DNA of 64,000 nt from Acholeplasma oculi (GCF_900166985.1 NZ_FUZK01000004.1:1-64000), one strand, 5' to 3'. Counted from the first letter of the stretch, positions 20,159 to 29,358 are shown. The notes: a model not told the origin generated them from the sequence alone. Numbers and translations are program-made.

Positions 20159-20473
20159 TTAAATTACATCAATTTTTACATTGAATTTTTGTTTTAATAT
20201 TTCATATTCATCCTTCTTTAATTTAATACTTATATATTTGGGTTTTGATTTAAGAAGTATAACTAAAGCTTTAGGAAAATTATTATACGGTCTTACATTT
20301 CCAAAAAATATCATGATAAAATCTATAAGTCCAAATTTTTCATTATATGTAGCTTCAACTATATCTGCCGTAGTGATTTGTCTAACAACTTCACTATTTT
20401 TTTTGATTATAATTTGATTTGAATAAAAAACATATTCATGTTTAAGTCTTTTTTTTCTTAAGATAATATCCAT
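20159..20473 (-). CDS. Putative immunity protein 4, PH-like domain
   Basis: From the ATG at 20471-20473 (SD AAAAGAGA) this gives 104 residues. The pattern VFYSNQIIIKKNSEVVRQITTADIVEA, a hydrophobic segment FIMIFFGNV, then ISIKLKKDEYEILKQKF resembles a bacterial PH-like (YcxB/bPH) fold: a beta-rich half with a final helix. A longer frame to 20512 runs into the tip gene. It begins 16 bp after tip 4. Immunity is inferred from position. Confidence 0.6.
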   Translation of the reverse strand: MDIILRKKRLKHEYVFYSNQIIIKKNSEVVRQITTADIVEATYNEKFGLIDFIMIFFGNVRPYNNFPKALVILLKSKPKYISIKLKKDEYEILKQKFNVKIDVI

Positions 20474-20489
20474 AATTATTTCTCTTTTC

Positions 20490-21152
20490 TTAGGATAGCC
20501 AAATAGCTGCATAGTTTGTTGCTAATTCTTGAGCTGTCCACGGACTTCCTATTGCGTAACTTGTTATTAAATCTACAGCAAAACCTATATGACCTGCATA
20601 AACTTTTGATAAATAAGATATTGTTAGTTTAGTTACTAAGTCTACTTTACCTCCAATATTAAATAGTTTCCCAACTCCAAAGGACAGCATTCCTTGGATT
20701 GACGTTGATCCACCAACAATTAACATGTCCCCTAGATTAAATGAGTTACCATTTCCAAATCTATCTATAGCATAGGAAGCACTTCCTGCAATAAATGTTG
20801 TTCCGATCATAGTTCCAAAGCCTGCTAACCCAAATCCAGACAATGGTGCTGCAGCTCCCAATGCAGCTCCCTTAATTGCACCACTTAAAATTCCGGTTGA
20901 AATATCCGTACCATTACTTACTGCGATTGATGCTCCTGTAAGGCCACCTAAAATTGCTCCTGCACCTGCACCAATTAATACTGCGCCAAGTCCACCAGAT
21001 ATAATGATACCTGCAGCGATTGCTCCAACTGCAAGAGCACCAACTACACCTACAGCTACCCATCGAGTTACTTCCCAAAATGATTCCCAAGAATGTCCGC
21101 TGCAATCCAGGTACATGACTGGATTATTCCCACAATAAGCATATAGGTTCAA
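20490..21152 (-). CDS. Orphan Rhs C-terminal tip 4
   Basis: The frame opens with the end of the Rhs core, NLYAYCGNNPVMYLDCSGH, then a long Gly/Ala/Ile-rich region (about 35-130) that looks like several membrane-inserting segments. A C-terminal part of about 70 residues ends TNYAAIWLS. The start is only a TTG inside the conserved core, so no independent translation signal is evident. A 1-base deletion separates it from the Rhs core copy just upstream (21153-21501). Function is unknown; a membrane-acting toxin is a guess from composition. Confidence 0.65.
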   Translation of the reverse strand: MNLYAYCGNNPVMYLDCSGHSWESFWEVTRWVAVGVVGALAVGAIAAGIIISGGLGAVLIGAGAGAILGGLTGASIAVSNGTDISTGILSGAIKGAALGAAAPLSGFGLAGFGTMIGTTFIAGSASYAIDRFGNGNSFNLGDMLIVGGSTSIQGMLSFGVGKLFNIGGKVDLVTKLTISYLSKVYAGHIGFAVDLITSYAIGSPWTAQELATNYAAIWLS

Positions 21153-21501
21153 TCCATTGATATTTCAACACTTAAATAGCTTGGATCATCTGGTGTAATA
21201 AATCTTCCGATTCTAGGATCATAATACCTAGAATTTAAATAATACATCTTTGTATCTTGATCATATATATAATCCTTTATAGATATATATATTATGATCT
21301 TTTAATTTGGATGCTACGACCAAGTCATTTAATGTCATACCTTCTGTTTGAACATCAATACTTGGTTCACCAAATCCATTATAGGTATAAGAAACAAATA
21401 CCTTACCTTCTAAATCAATTATACCTATAATACTACCAAAGCCGCCTATCTCTTTGGTCTATATAATCTACTTAATTATACCTTAATCTAAATAATTGGC
21501 T
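21153..21501 (-). pseudogene. Duplicated 3' segment of the Rhs core, frame-broken
   Basis: This DNA is nearly identical by eye to rhs 25706-26055, encoding the stretch from LFGLRYNE through YYLNSRYY and GRFITPDDPSYLSVE. Differences include extra bases in the ATATATAT tract near 21270 and near 21440, and a missing base before the tip, so the frame is broken. It starts at the same core position as the fragments at 22984 and 16745. It has no start codon or promoter of its own. Confidence 0.9.
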
Positions 21502-21519
21502 TGTATAATTATAAAGCTA

Positions 21520-21700
21520 ATGTATCAAAAAAAGAGTACACATCACTGTTAAGAATTTAGGATTCTTATATGCACAGTATTGTGTACTCTTATGTTGACA
21601 TTTATATAAGGCCAACAAGTCACCTTTTTAGGTACAGTTTAGTACAAGATAACGTGGCCATTAGTATAGCTCCGTTACGCACACTTGAAAACTAAATTTA
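21520..21700 (-). repeat. Intergenic array repeat, copy C
   Basis: This repeat contains a long terminator-type hairpin, AAGAGTACACA paired with TGTGTACTCTT, with an inner AAGAAT/ATTCTT stem (21529-21592), and a decayed version of the copy B palindrome (CAAGATAACGTGGCCATTAG... at about 21650). It follows immunity gene 3 and precedes the Rhs core copy on the minus strand. Confidence 0.8.
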
Positions 21701-21778
21701 TAGATCCTCAAAAATAACGTCTTAATTTGGGCTATTTTTTTATTCGTTCACACAAGCAAGTATTCAAAAATTTATTAT

Positions 21779-22267
21779 TCATTCTACAATGATGTTTTTT
21801 AATATCAATATATCAAGCATGTGCTTTAATTCTTGTTCTTTTTTTGTGATAATCATAATTTTTATTTGATTTGCAAAAATCAATACATACTCTTTATAGA
21901 AAACATATTTACCAACAATCTTATATTCTATCAAATTAGATGTTTCATACTTGGTTATTTTACCTTTTAAAGAGAATTCAATTTCGTTTTCTGTGATTTT
22001 AATATAGTAATTAAATCTCTCTGATTTTACTATAATAACGTTAAATATGATTGCAAATGATAAGCAAACAATGGTATCAATAATATCCCACCCACTAGGT
22101 TGATAATAATCTAATAATTCAGTAGGTGAAATAAAGTGATAAACAACTATTGCACATGTACCAAAAATGAAACCCACATAGAAAAGCATTGTCACTATTA
22201 AATAAGTATGCTTTAATCTTTTTGTGTCTTCATAAAATGAGTTGATTTGTTTCTTATTTTTATTCAT
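21779..22267 (-). CDS. Putative immunity protein 3, two helices plus PH-like domain
   Basis: Starting at ATG 22265-22267, which overlaps the tip 3 stop (TAATG), the protein has 162 residues. Two membrane helices at about 22-44 and 60-80 are followed by a beta-rich segment (YYIKITENEIEFSLKGKITKYETSNLIEYKIVGK) and a helix, like bacterial PH-domain proteins. A longer frame to 22399 lies inside the tip. Partner role is inferred from the coupled position. Confidence 0.6.
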   Translation of the reverse strand: MNKNKKQINSFYEDTKRLKHTYLIVTMLFYVGFIFGTCAIVVYHFISPTELLDYYQPSGWDIIDTIVCLSFAIIFNVIIVKSERFNYYIKITENEIEFSLKGKITKYETSNLIEYKIVGKYVFYKEYVLIFANQIKIMIITKKEQELKHMLDILILKNIIVE

Positions 22268-22785
22268 TAAAAGTAATGCCCTCCATCTCCATATCTGAAC
22301 CATCCAACAAGGAAGATAACCGCTGCTACGGTAGCAGCTGCAGCTCTTGCCCCAGGAATTGGTATCATTGATAGTGCAACTAATCCTGTTGTTCCCCAAC
22401 CAATATTAATGGATAGATCGTGAGAAATTAAATCAGCATCCATACCGATTGTCATTCCTATTCCACTCAAACCAATTTGTGCTCCTCCATGAACCCATGG
22501 CGTTACCTGCAGACCAATACCAATATCTCCTGGAGTTGCTGCAAAAAATTCTAATCCTAACCAACCACCTACGTTAACACCGGCTCCATATCCAACGCTG
22601 TCAAACCCATAATTTGAATATGAGTAGAATAGTCCTGGATTATTATCAGATGCCGTAACGGTATATGATATATTTCCTATTAGCAGACTTGCACTCAGAT
22701 TGTTTATCAGTTTGAAAGAATAATTTGTTTTATTAACATGGTTGGCAAATAGCCTTAATGAAGCCATACTCCAACTTGGATTCAC
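22267..22785 (-). CDS. Orphan Rhs C-terminal tip 3, frameshifted from its core motif
   Basis: The open frame encodes a Gly-rich beta-like region (NYGFDSVGYGAGVNVGGWLG, TPGDIGIGLQVTPWVHGG) and a C-terminal hydrophobic segment. The core motif INGLNLYAYCGNNPVMYLNS lies upstream (22870-22925) in a different frame and runs to a TAA at about 22851. A single base change in length would join them, so this tip is frameshifted. The hallmark Asp after VMY is Asn here. It has no good start codon (GTG at 22785) and is probably silent. Confidence 0.55.
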   Translation of the reverse strand: MNPSWSMASLRLFANHVNKTNYSFKLINNLSASLLIGNISYTVTASDNNPGLFYSYSNYGFDSVGYGAGVNVGGWLGLEFFAATPGDIGIGLQVTPWVHGGAQIGLSGIGMTIGMDADLISHDLSINIGWGTTGLVALSMIPIPGARAAAATVAAVIFLVGWFRYGDGGHYF

Positions 22786-22859
22786 CCCAGTACCAGTAGT
22801 AGAAATGCTTGTACTGACTAATGCTCTAAATCGACCAGCTGAGTTATTTACACTTACAA

Positions 22860-22984
22860 ATTATATCCGACGCTATTTAGGTACATCACTGGATTATTCC
22901 CACAATAAGCATATAGGTTCAATCCATTGATATATATAACTATATATTATTTACTTCATTATACCTTAATCTAAATAATTGACT
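22860..22984 (-). pseudogene. Short Rhs core fragment with internal deletion
   Basis: On the minus strand this begins with the same boundary as the 21.5 kb copy (CAATTATTTAGATTAAGG), then jumps after about 40 bp to the YAYCGNNPVMY end of the core. Roughly 300 bp of core present in the other copy are missing. It connects array repeat D to tip 3. Confidence 0.8.
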
Positions 22985-23004
22985 TGTATAATTATAAAGG
23001 TAAT

Positions 23005-23195
23005 CAATAAAAAAGAGTACAGATTACTGTTAAGAATTTAGGATTCTTATTTATACAGAATTATGTACTCTTTAGACGTTCTTCATTTTAAATACCATAT
23101 TAAATACAACTTGTTCATACTTAACACCAGAACAGTTAAGTCCGCGATAACGTGACTATTTATATAGCCACTTTCCGCATAATAAGAATACAAAC
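23005..23195 (-). repeat. Intergenic array repeat, copy D
   Basis: This copy follows immunity gene 2. It has a long terminator-type hairpin AAGAGTAC.../...GTACTCTT with the same inner stem as copy C (23006-23064), and a palindrome remnant CCGCGATAACGTGACTAT...ATAGCCAC at about 23140-23178. Sequence between these parts differs from copies A-C. Confidence 0.8.
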
Positions 23196-23241
23196 TTCTA
23201 CCATCCTATAATTCTCTTTTTCTTAAACGATATCTGGTGCT

Positions 23242-23760
23242 TTAAACTCGATTTGGATTGTTGGAGTAAACATACCTTTTTTTATTCATTTCTTTGAAAA
23301 AGTTGTATGCAAAGGATTCCGAACTCCAATCAACTTTTGTATAGTCTATCAAGTATGTGTTTGAGCCCAACTCTGTATTAAATATTGTTATTTTTTCTAC
23401 ATTATCAATTTGTAGTAATTTATCAAATATCCGTCTTAAACTGTTTAATCTTTCATATAATTCCACACTTAAAATCGGTGTCTCTTTTTGTTGATTCAGC
23501 TTAGTATACTGCAATGAAAAGAAAATATCGTTATGCATATAATCATCCGGACGTATATTTGGATTTATATCATAATGCAAGCTAAAATCACATAGAATGT
23601 CAAAAAAAATCTCATTTGATTCTAAAGGTGAAACATGAAGAGGAAAAGGTACCTTATCATCAGGAATATCAAATATAACCCATATCTTCTCCTGTTCAAA
23701 ATTATTAATTTTAGATGGTTTATACTTAAATTTAAGTTTTCCCCATGTGAGCACACCCAT
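23242..23760 (-). CDS. Putative immunity protein 2, soluble
   Basis: Unlike the other partners this 172-residue protein has no membrane helix. It is acidic and aromatic-rich, starting MGVLTWGKLKFKYKPSK and ending RYVYSNNPNRV. I choose ATG 23758-23760 because AGGTGGGAG lies 7 bp upstream; a GTG at 23796 overlaps the tip 2 gene and has no SD. It is not recognised. Immunity is inferred from the position after tip 2. Confidence 0.65.
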   Translation of the reverse strand: MGVLTWGKLKFKYKPSKINNFEQEKIWVIFDIPDDKVPFPLHVSPLESNEIFFDILCDFSLHYDINPNIRPDDYMHNDIFFSLQYTKLNQQKETPILSVELYERLNSLRRIFDKLLQIDNVEKITIFNTELGSNTYLIDYTKVDWSSESFAYNFFKEMNKKRYVYSNNPNRV

Positions 23761-23783
23761 TTCCGTCTCCCACCTATTCTTGT

Positions 23784-24275
23784 CTATATATACCACCAGT
23801 GAATTTTCTTAGTCCAGTTTATATATCTTATCAAGTTTTTTACTGGTTGTCCGTTCTTATTATACGCATAAATGACTTTATGCGGTGTTGAAAAACCCCC
23901 ATGTGATCTCCCAACGTAGTCTATACGCCAACTTTGATTTCCTTTACCGTTGTATTGAGTAACTCTCATTGGTGACCCATCATTTGAATTTTGAATATAT
24001 CTTGTATATTTTTTTCCTGTATTTGGTGTACTTGATGTTCCAGTTCTAGTCATATGTTTTTTATAAATATTCCCACCAACAGTTGTAATTGTTGACAGAA
24101 TATTGACCCCAATATACAATCCATTATACAACTCATTGTCCCATCCAGTAGAATCTTGAATCCAATTATCACTAGTAAAATGCTGTAGTATCTCTGCACC
24201 ACCAAATGCAATAGTCGCAATTCCTGCTATTATGCCTACTGTACCAATAATCCATCCGACCGGACCAAAAGCCAT
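23784..24275 (-). CDS. Orphan Rhs C-terminal tip 2, 5'-truncated
   Basis: The open frame continues upstream without a start to a TAA at 24357-24359 (reading GHQLVGGAGTSANGIGAINN before MAFGPVGW), so the visible gene is the 3' part of a larger reading frame. Residues 1-90 are a typical Rhs pretoxin (FGPVGWIIGTVGIIAGIATI, DNELYNGLYIGVNILSTI). The last 75 residues form a compact soluble domain with RIDYVGRSHGGFSTPHK and several His, Arg and Asp that could be catalytic. The type is not recognised. No Rhs core motif precedes it. Confidence 0.65.
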   Translation of the reverse strand: MAFGPVGWIIGTVGIIAGIATIAFGGAEILQHFTSDNWIQDSTGWDNELYNGLYIGVNILSTITTVGGNIYKKHMTRTGTSSTPNTGKKYTRYIQNSNDGSPMRVTQYNGKGNQSWRIDYVGRSHGGFSTPHKVIYAYNKNGQPVKNLIRYINWTKKIHWWYI

Positions 24276-24471
24276 TAAACTAATTCCATTGTTGATTGCA
24301 CCAATGCCATTAGCACTTGTTCCAGCACCACCAACAAGTTGATGTCCAAATATTTCTTAGTATTCTTTTAAAATCTACAATTGTATAACCAATCATAGTA
24401 TGACTTGATTTTCGTATCATCTTTTCTGTGAAACATTAGGTACAAATTGTAGGTATTTCTGGTACTATTAC

Positions 24472-25038
24472 CTATAAGCGATTTTTATTCTTGCTTTTTT
24501 TGTTTTGTGTTTGGTCCAAGGCTGATTCAATTTTAATATTCATTTCTCTTATTCTCTCCATAAATAAATTATAGCCTGGAACGGAATTAGAAACTGAAAA
24601 CAGTTTTTTGTCTTTGCATACCTTGTATGATGTTGTCCCATTCGACCAAGTAACTTCTTGCAGTTTTTTTATTTCGAAAAACGTGTAACTTCTTGTCTTT
24701 CCAAATATCGGAGTTACGGTTATCGTATCTTCTTTAACTACGATCTTTTCTCTGATAAAAGCATAAACACCGAAAAGAAATAGAACTATAAAAGGTATCA
24801 CTAAAATATTAACCCCCAGTCTCACTTCGTCAAAAATATTCAACAAGACTAAAATCAAAATCAATCCTATTGAAGTAAAAAGTGAAACCCATGCCCAAGT
24901 CAACGAATAGCACATGATAAAATCTTGCTTGTTCATCTTTACTTCTTTTTTTAAGTTAGATTTTCTCAATAACCCAAACACTAGTGGAGTAACTATACCA
25001 ACCATTAAGGGAACTATTGTTAAACTCAAATACATCAT
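24472..25038 (-). CDS. Putative immunity protein 1, membrane plus PH-like domain
   Basis: This 188-residue protein has three hydrophobic helices (about 5-22, 48-68, 78-94), then a beta-rich cytoplasmic-type domain (IVVKEDTITVTPIFGKTRSY, TSYKVCKDKKLFSV) with a C-terminal helix, like a membrane-anchored PH-like domain, and a Lys/Asn tail. A strong SD AGGAGG precedes ATG, 9 bp after the rhs stop. As the gene directly behind the complete rhs it is the best candidate for its antitoxin. Confidence 0.65.
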   Translation of the reverse strand: MMYLSLTIVPLMVGIVTPLVFGLLRKSNLKKEVKMNKQDFIMCYSLTWAWVSLFTSIGLILILVLLNIFDEVRLGVNILVIPFIVLFLFGVYAFIREKIVVKEDTITVTPIFGKTRSYTFFEIKKLQEVTWSNGTTSYKVCKDKKLFSVSNSVPGYNLFMERIREMNIKIESALDQTQNKKSKNKNRL

Positions 25039-25046
25039 ATTACCTC

Positions 25047-28000
25047 CTAAACAAAGATATACGGAAAAGTCGACATCGCTGCAGAATTAATACTTGAATA
25101 GATTCCATATCTTATAAAAGGATTTACGTTTGTTATTAAATCCTTTATAGTTGCAAGCGAAGTACCCTTAAATGCATTCCTCATACTACCTTTTAACGCG
25201 GTCGATCCCATGTTTCTTGCATGTCCTTGCAATTGCTGTACTGCCAATGATTTAGCCTTACTACCTTGATTAAAAATTACCTCGGCTTTATTACTTAATA
25301 TTGCATTGCTTATTCCTCGCGCTGCAACGTTAGCAAATCCACCAATTCCAATAGCCAAGGCTATTGACCACGGATTACTAAAATCAACTGTACCTGTAAT
25401 TGCTCCTGATGCCAAACTTCCGGCAGCACCTAGCGCAAAGGTTCCAACCCAACTTAGAAAACCCGTTCCAGGTATCGGTATTGCTGTTAACGCTCCTGAC
25501 ACAGCTCCGCTTAATGCTGCTAATCCAACTTTGTTCCAGTCGTTTAAGTCACCTTCAAAAATAATCTGCCTACCTATTTCAAATCCTCCGCCGACAACAC
25601 CACCAATCAAAGCTCCAATTAAAATAGTTCCTAGTAAGACAGATACCGCAATGGTTCCGTTCCCATCAGAATACATCACTGGATTATTCCCACAATAAGC
25701 ATAAAGATTTAATCCATTGATACTTTCAACACTTAAATAGCTTGGATCATCTGGTGTAATAAATCTTCCTATGCTTGGATGATAATACCTAGAATTTAAA
25801 TAATACATCTTTGTATCTTGATCATATATATATCCTTTATAGATATATATATTATGATCTTTTAATTTGGATGCTACGACCAAGTCATTTAATGTCATAC
25901 CTTCTGTTTGAACATCAATACTTGGTTCACCAAATCCGTTATAGGTATATGAAACAAATACCTTACCTTCTAAATCTATTATACCCATAATACTACCAAA
26001 GATATCTCTTTGGTATATATAGTCTACTTCATTATACCTTAATCCAAATAATTGACCTAATTCATCATAATGATATTGAATCGTTACAGTATCTTCAGTA
26101 GCACTATCATGATACTTAGATTGTATCACCTTGTTACCTTCCAAGGTGTATACAGTTGATAAATTATAGAGTTCTTTCTTTATACGTATCCCTTGATCGT
26201 TATATGTATATAGATGATTTCCATAACTAGATACTTCTCTTCCTTTATAGGTAATTACTTCTCCATCTATTGAAGATGGAAAGAATGGCGTTTGAGTACT
26301 ATAAGATAAATTACTTTCTTTTTTAAATACAGTTCCTTCAAATTCAGTTATTTTATTCAATCGATTTTTAATACTATCTGAGTATGTATAAACAAATCGA
26401 TTTACTATACCTGTATGATCTTCAACTGATTTCTCTAAGATGTTTCCATCCATGTCATATGCATATGTATATGACTTCAAACACTCATTTTGATTGTTAT
26501 AAAAACTTTCCTTAACTAACCTTTTAAAATCATCATAAACATATGATTTCATTTCTAGTATATCATTTTCATTTTCAATATGTACAGAAAAAATAAGATT
26601 TCCTAATTCGTCATATGAATAAATATATTGAGTACCATCTATCATTGTTTCAATTGTTGGTGTTAAATTAAGTTTGTGATCTTCTTCATAATATTGATAT
26701 TTTTGTTGTAGGTTATTGTATGTTTTGGATTTGATTCTCCCAACATCATCATAGATCTTACGATAATGTATGGGAGCTACACTAGAATAAACTGATGTTT
26801 TCAATTCCTTGTCATCAAGTTCATTGATCTTATCTTGCTTATCATATTTATAATTTATTAGGTTGGTTCCTATTAAAACATCTTTTTCTTTAGGTACGCC
26901 TAAATCAGTATGTTGATATGATAATTTGCTATCTAAAACTCCATTTTTCATGGTTTCTATTTTTGATAGATGATTTCTGGTATCGTAGTCCATGTTTAAA
27001 ATCATATCTATGTGATGATTTTGAACTTTTGTTAAAAATCCATAATCATCATATGTATACTTACTTTCAAGATTCTGATTATAAAATACATCCGTTAATC
27101 TTCCTTCTTCATCATATACATAATTATGTTTGTTGCTTGAAGATAAACCACCATACTGAATTTCACTTACTAAATCTGTTATATGATTATTGATGAATGT
27201 TTCATACTTGTATTTTTCCAATATTTGATCATCAATTCGAATTAAATTGACTAAATCATACATCGTATAGCCATACTCAACCATTGGTTTGTATACATTT
27301 GAAATGGTTTGAATTTTATCTGTGTTGGTATACTTAAATCTAATATCTTCCTTTAGATGATTCAACTGTTTGGTAAGTTTAGACAATCTTCCTAGTTGAT
27401 CATATGCTTTATATTGTCCTAGACCGCTTGGATCTACAACATCTACCAAGCGATTGAATCGATCATAAGTATATAGAGTGTGTTCACCCAACTCATTTAT
27501 ACTCTCACTTAAAAGATTCGTATTTGGAGTATATAGATACTCTTGAGTTTTAATTCTTCCTTTTACATCAATAAATGTTTCTTTAATGACATTTCCTGAT
27601 TCATTAAATTCCTTGATTGTTTTACTACCCTTTGATAATGACTCCATACGTGAAGGTTGTCCATCTGGATAATATTGAAACTTAATATAATCCCCTGATG
27701 GATATGTCACTTGGTCAATTGAGTTATACTGATTATATTCAATCACCGGATTTCCGTTTGCTGCAATTATCTCATTAAGTTCTTGATTGACTTTATAGAC
27801 TCGTACATCATGAACTAAGATAGCATGTGTTTGATTATGATAATTTATACTCAGTAAAATACTGTTGTAGTTTATGTTTGTTTCAAACTCAAATGTAAAC
27901 ACTTGCCATCCATTGTCATATGGGATTATTTCCTTGGTTAAATGATAATCACTTGCAGTATCACTTATAAATGTCATAGAAAGCGTCATCCTACTTCCGA

Positions 28001-29297
28001 TTAACCCATTGATCCAAAGAGATGCAACAAAACAATCATTTTTACTTCCAAAAACTTGCATTGTTTGACTCATTCGTTTAAGGTTACTACCTGGTTTAAA
28101 TTCAAATGCATGTTGATTGGCTATTCCATTAACTGTCTGATTATGAATAACACGGTCATTTTGCAAATCAAACACTTGCCAGTTTAATGGAATACCATTC
28201 ACATCTATTTCTTTAAAGTCAGCATTTTTTATATAATTATACCTATTATCTGAATGATACTTAGATTTGTTGTTATCTTTATGGAGCACCGTGAAACGTT
28301 TACCATCCATTACTCTGGTCATATGATTTCTAGCATCTAGGTAACCCGTTGTTTGTCTATTAAACTGATCATTAATTATGAACTTTTTCTTAACCAGATC
28401 AAAATTATAAACGCGTGTATACGTCAATTTATCTATATGTTCAATTCTTTGTACAATGTTTGTTGTTGTATTTGTGTAAAATATTTTAATTTTTTCTTGT
28501 GTAATTAAGTTATTTATCTCACTTACTCTATATGTATTTAAAACAGTTTCATAGGTAAAAACTAAATGATTCATCAGTATTTTTTCATCGGATGTTACGA
28601 TACTCTTATCCCAAAGATATACCTTGAATTCAGTCAATCTGTTGGAAACATATGTGTTTTCAACATGTATTTTTTCATTAAGAAAATACAATGTTTTGAG
28701 TTTTTGATTTTCTTCAACAACATCTACTTGATCCGTTTTAATCGTATTCAATGTGTATTGTCCATTACTACTCCAATTATGGATAACTCTATGAGTTTGT
28801 TGATGCATGCTATGCATACGAATAACCCAATGATTGTAATGTTTTACATAAGTTATGAAGTTTGAGCCTGCATATAGATCGTATTTGTCAGAGAATTCTA
28901 CAAGCAGCCATCTTTGATTATCAACATACGCCAGATATCCATAACTAAATGGTGCAATCTCAGCTAATCTAAAACAAATCTTATCCCCATTATAGTTTAT
29001 TAGAGTGATCGTATCTTTTACTTTAATAAAGTCATATTCATATATGGATTTAAACTTGTAACCTAATAATCCCTCACCATTTCTCCCTAATTGTCCTCCA
29101 AAAGTAATAGGTGTATAGTTACTTGAGGAACTAAATTTCGGTAGTTCAAATGTAAACTCTCCTGTACTCAAGTTCACATTACCAAACGAGCCATCCTTAA
29201 AATGAATGGAGTCATTAACATCTTTAGATACATATATGTTTTCATATTCAATCTCAATACACTCTATACATTTTGATAAATACACAATAAATTTCAA
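25047..29297 (-). CDS. Rhs/YD-repeat protein with variable C-terminal tip (putative polymorphic toxin)
   Basis: This 1416-residue protein has no clear signal peptide. Order: an N-terminal region (1-360); a jelly-roll-like, carbohydrate-binding-type segment (about 365-505); YD repeats with many YxYDxxGxL units (about 510-1110); the RHS core signature YDQDTKMYYLNSRYYHPSIGR ending near 1185 (quoted part only); then NLYAYCGNNPVMYSDGNG. After that comes a tip of about 200 residues (1210-1416) with Gly/Ala-rich helices and the end AMSTFPYIFV. Rhs proteins enclose a C-terminal toxin in a YD-repeat shell. The start is TTG (29295-29297) with AAGGAG 9 bp upstream, inside the yebC terminator. Secretion route is unknown. 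Confidence 0.92.
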   Translation of the reverse strand: MKFIVYLSKCIECIEIEYENIYVSKDVNDSIHFKDGSFGNVNLSTGEFTFELPKFSSSSNYTPITFGGQLGRNGEGLLGYKFKSIYEYDFIKVKDTITLINYNGDKICFRLAEIAPFSYGYLAYVDNQRWLLVEFSDKYDLYAGSNFITYVKHYNHWVIRMHSMHQQTHRVIHNWSSNGQYTLNTIKTDQVDVVEENQKLKTLYFLNEKIHVENTYVSNRLTEFKVYLWDKSIVTSDEKILMNHLVFTYETVLNTYRVSEINNLITQEKIKIFYTNTTTNIVQRIEHIDKLTYTRVYNFDLVKKKFIINDQFNRQTTGYLDARNHMTRVMDGKRFTVLHKDNNKSKYHSDNRYNYIKNADFKEIDVNGIPLNWQVFDLQNDRVIHNQTVNGIANQHAFEFKPGSNLKRMSQTMQVFGSKNDCFVASLWINGLIGSRMTLSMTFISDTASDYHLTKEIIPYDNGWQVFTFEFETNINYNSILLSINYHNQTHAILVHDVRVYKVNQELNEIIAANGNPVIEYNQYNSIDQVTYPSGDYIKFQYYPDGQPSRMESLSKGSKTIKEFNESGNVIKETFIDVKGRIKTQEYLYTPNTNLLSESINELGEHTLYTYDRFNRLVDVVDPSGLGQYKAYDQLGRLSKLTKQLNHLKEDIRFKYTNTDKIQTISNVYKPMVEYGYTMYDLVNLIRIDDQILEKYKYETFINNHITDLVSEIQYGGLSSSNKHNYVYDEEGRLTDVFYNQNLESKYTYDDYGFLTKVQNHHIDMILNMDYDTRNHLSKIETMKNGVLDSKLSYQHTDLGVPKEKDVLIGTNLINYKYDKQDKINELDDKELKTSVYSSVAPIHYRKIYDDVGRIKSKTYNNLQQKYQYYEEDHKLNLTPTIETMIDGTQYIYSYDELGNLIFSVHIENENDILEMKSYVYDDFKRLVKESFYNNQNECLKSYTYAYDMDGNILEKSVEDHTGIVNRFVYTYSDSIKNRLNKITEFEGTVFKKESNLSYSTQTPFFPSSIDGEVITYKGREVSSYGNHLYTYNDQGIRIKKELYNLSTVYTLEGNKVIQSKYHDSATEDTVTIQYHYDELGQLFGLRYNEVDYIYQRDIFGSIMGIIDLEGKVFVSYTYNGFGEPSIDVQTEGMTLNDLVVASKLKDHNIYIYKGYIYDQDTKMYYLNSRYYHPSIGRFITPDDPSYLSVESINGLNLYAYCGNNPVMYSDGNGTIAVSVLLGTILIGALIGGVVGGGFEIGRQIIFEGDLNDWNKVGLAALSGAVSGALTAIPIPGTGFLSWVGTFALGAAGSLASGAITGTVDFSNPWSIALAIGIGGFANVAARGISNAILSNKAEVIFNQGSKAKSLAVQQLQGHARNMGSTALKGSMRNAFKGTSLATIKDLITNVNPFIRYGIYSSINSAAMSTFPYIFV

Positions 29298-29301
29298 ATA
29301 A

Positions 29302-29358
29302 AAAAACTCCTTTTTAAGTCTCTAATCTTTCTTTAGGTAACTTAATCCAGGAGTTTTT
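29302..29358 (-). terminator. yebC terminator whose stem contains the rhs Shine-Dalgarno
   Basis: AAAAACTCCT and AGGAGTTTTT form a perfect 10-bp stem, with an inner TTAAGT/ACTTAA stem. On the minus strand the 3' arm continues as TTTTTTTATTT, a strong terminator shape for yebC. The same 3' arm supplies AAGGAG, the ribosome-binding site for the TTG start of rhs, so a read-through transcript would hide that site. Confidence 0.8.

Noticed and set aside
24376-24455. Imperfect inverted repeat CTACAATTGTATAACC / GGTACAAATTGTAG downstream of immunity gene 1
   Set aside because: Short, mismatched and in very AT-rich DNA; not similar to the array repeats, so I see no support for a functional element.
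25306-25698. Plus-strand frame of 130 codons inside the rhs tip region
   Set aside because: A Pro/Ala-rich mirror of the Gly/Ala-rich tip; no start signals.
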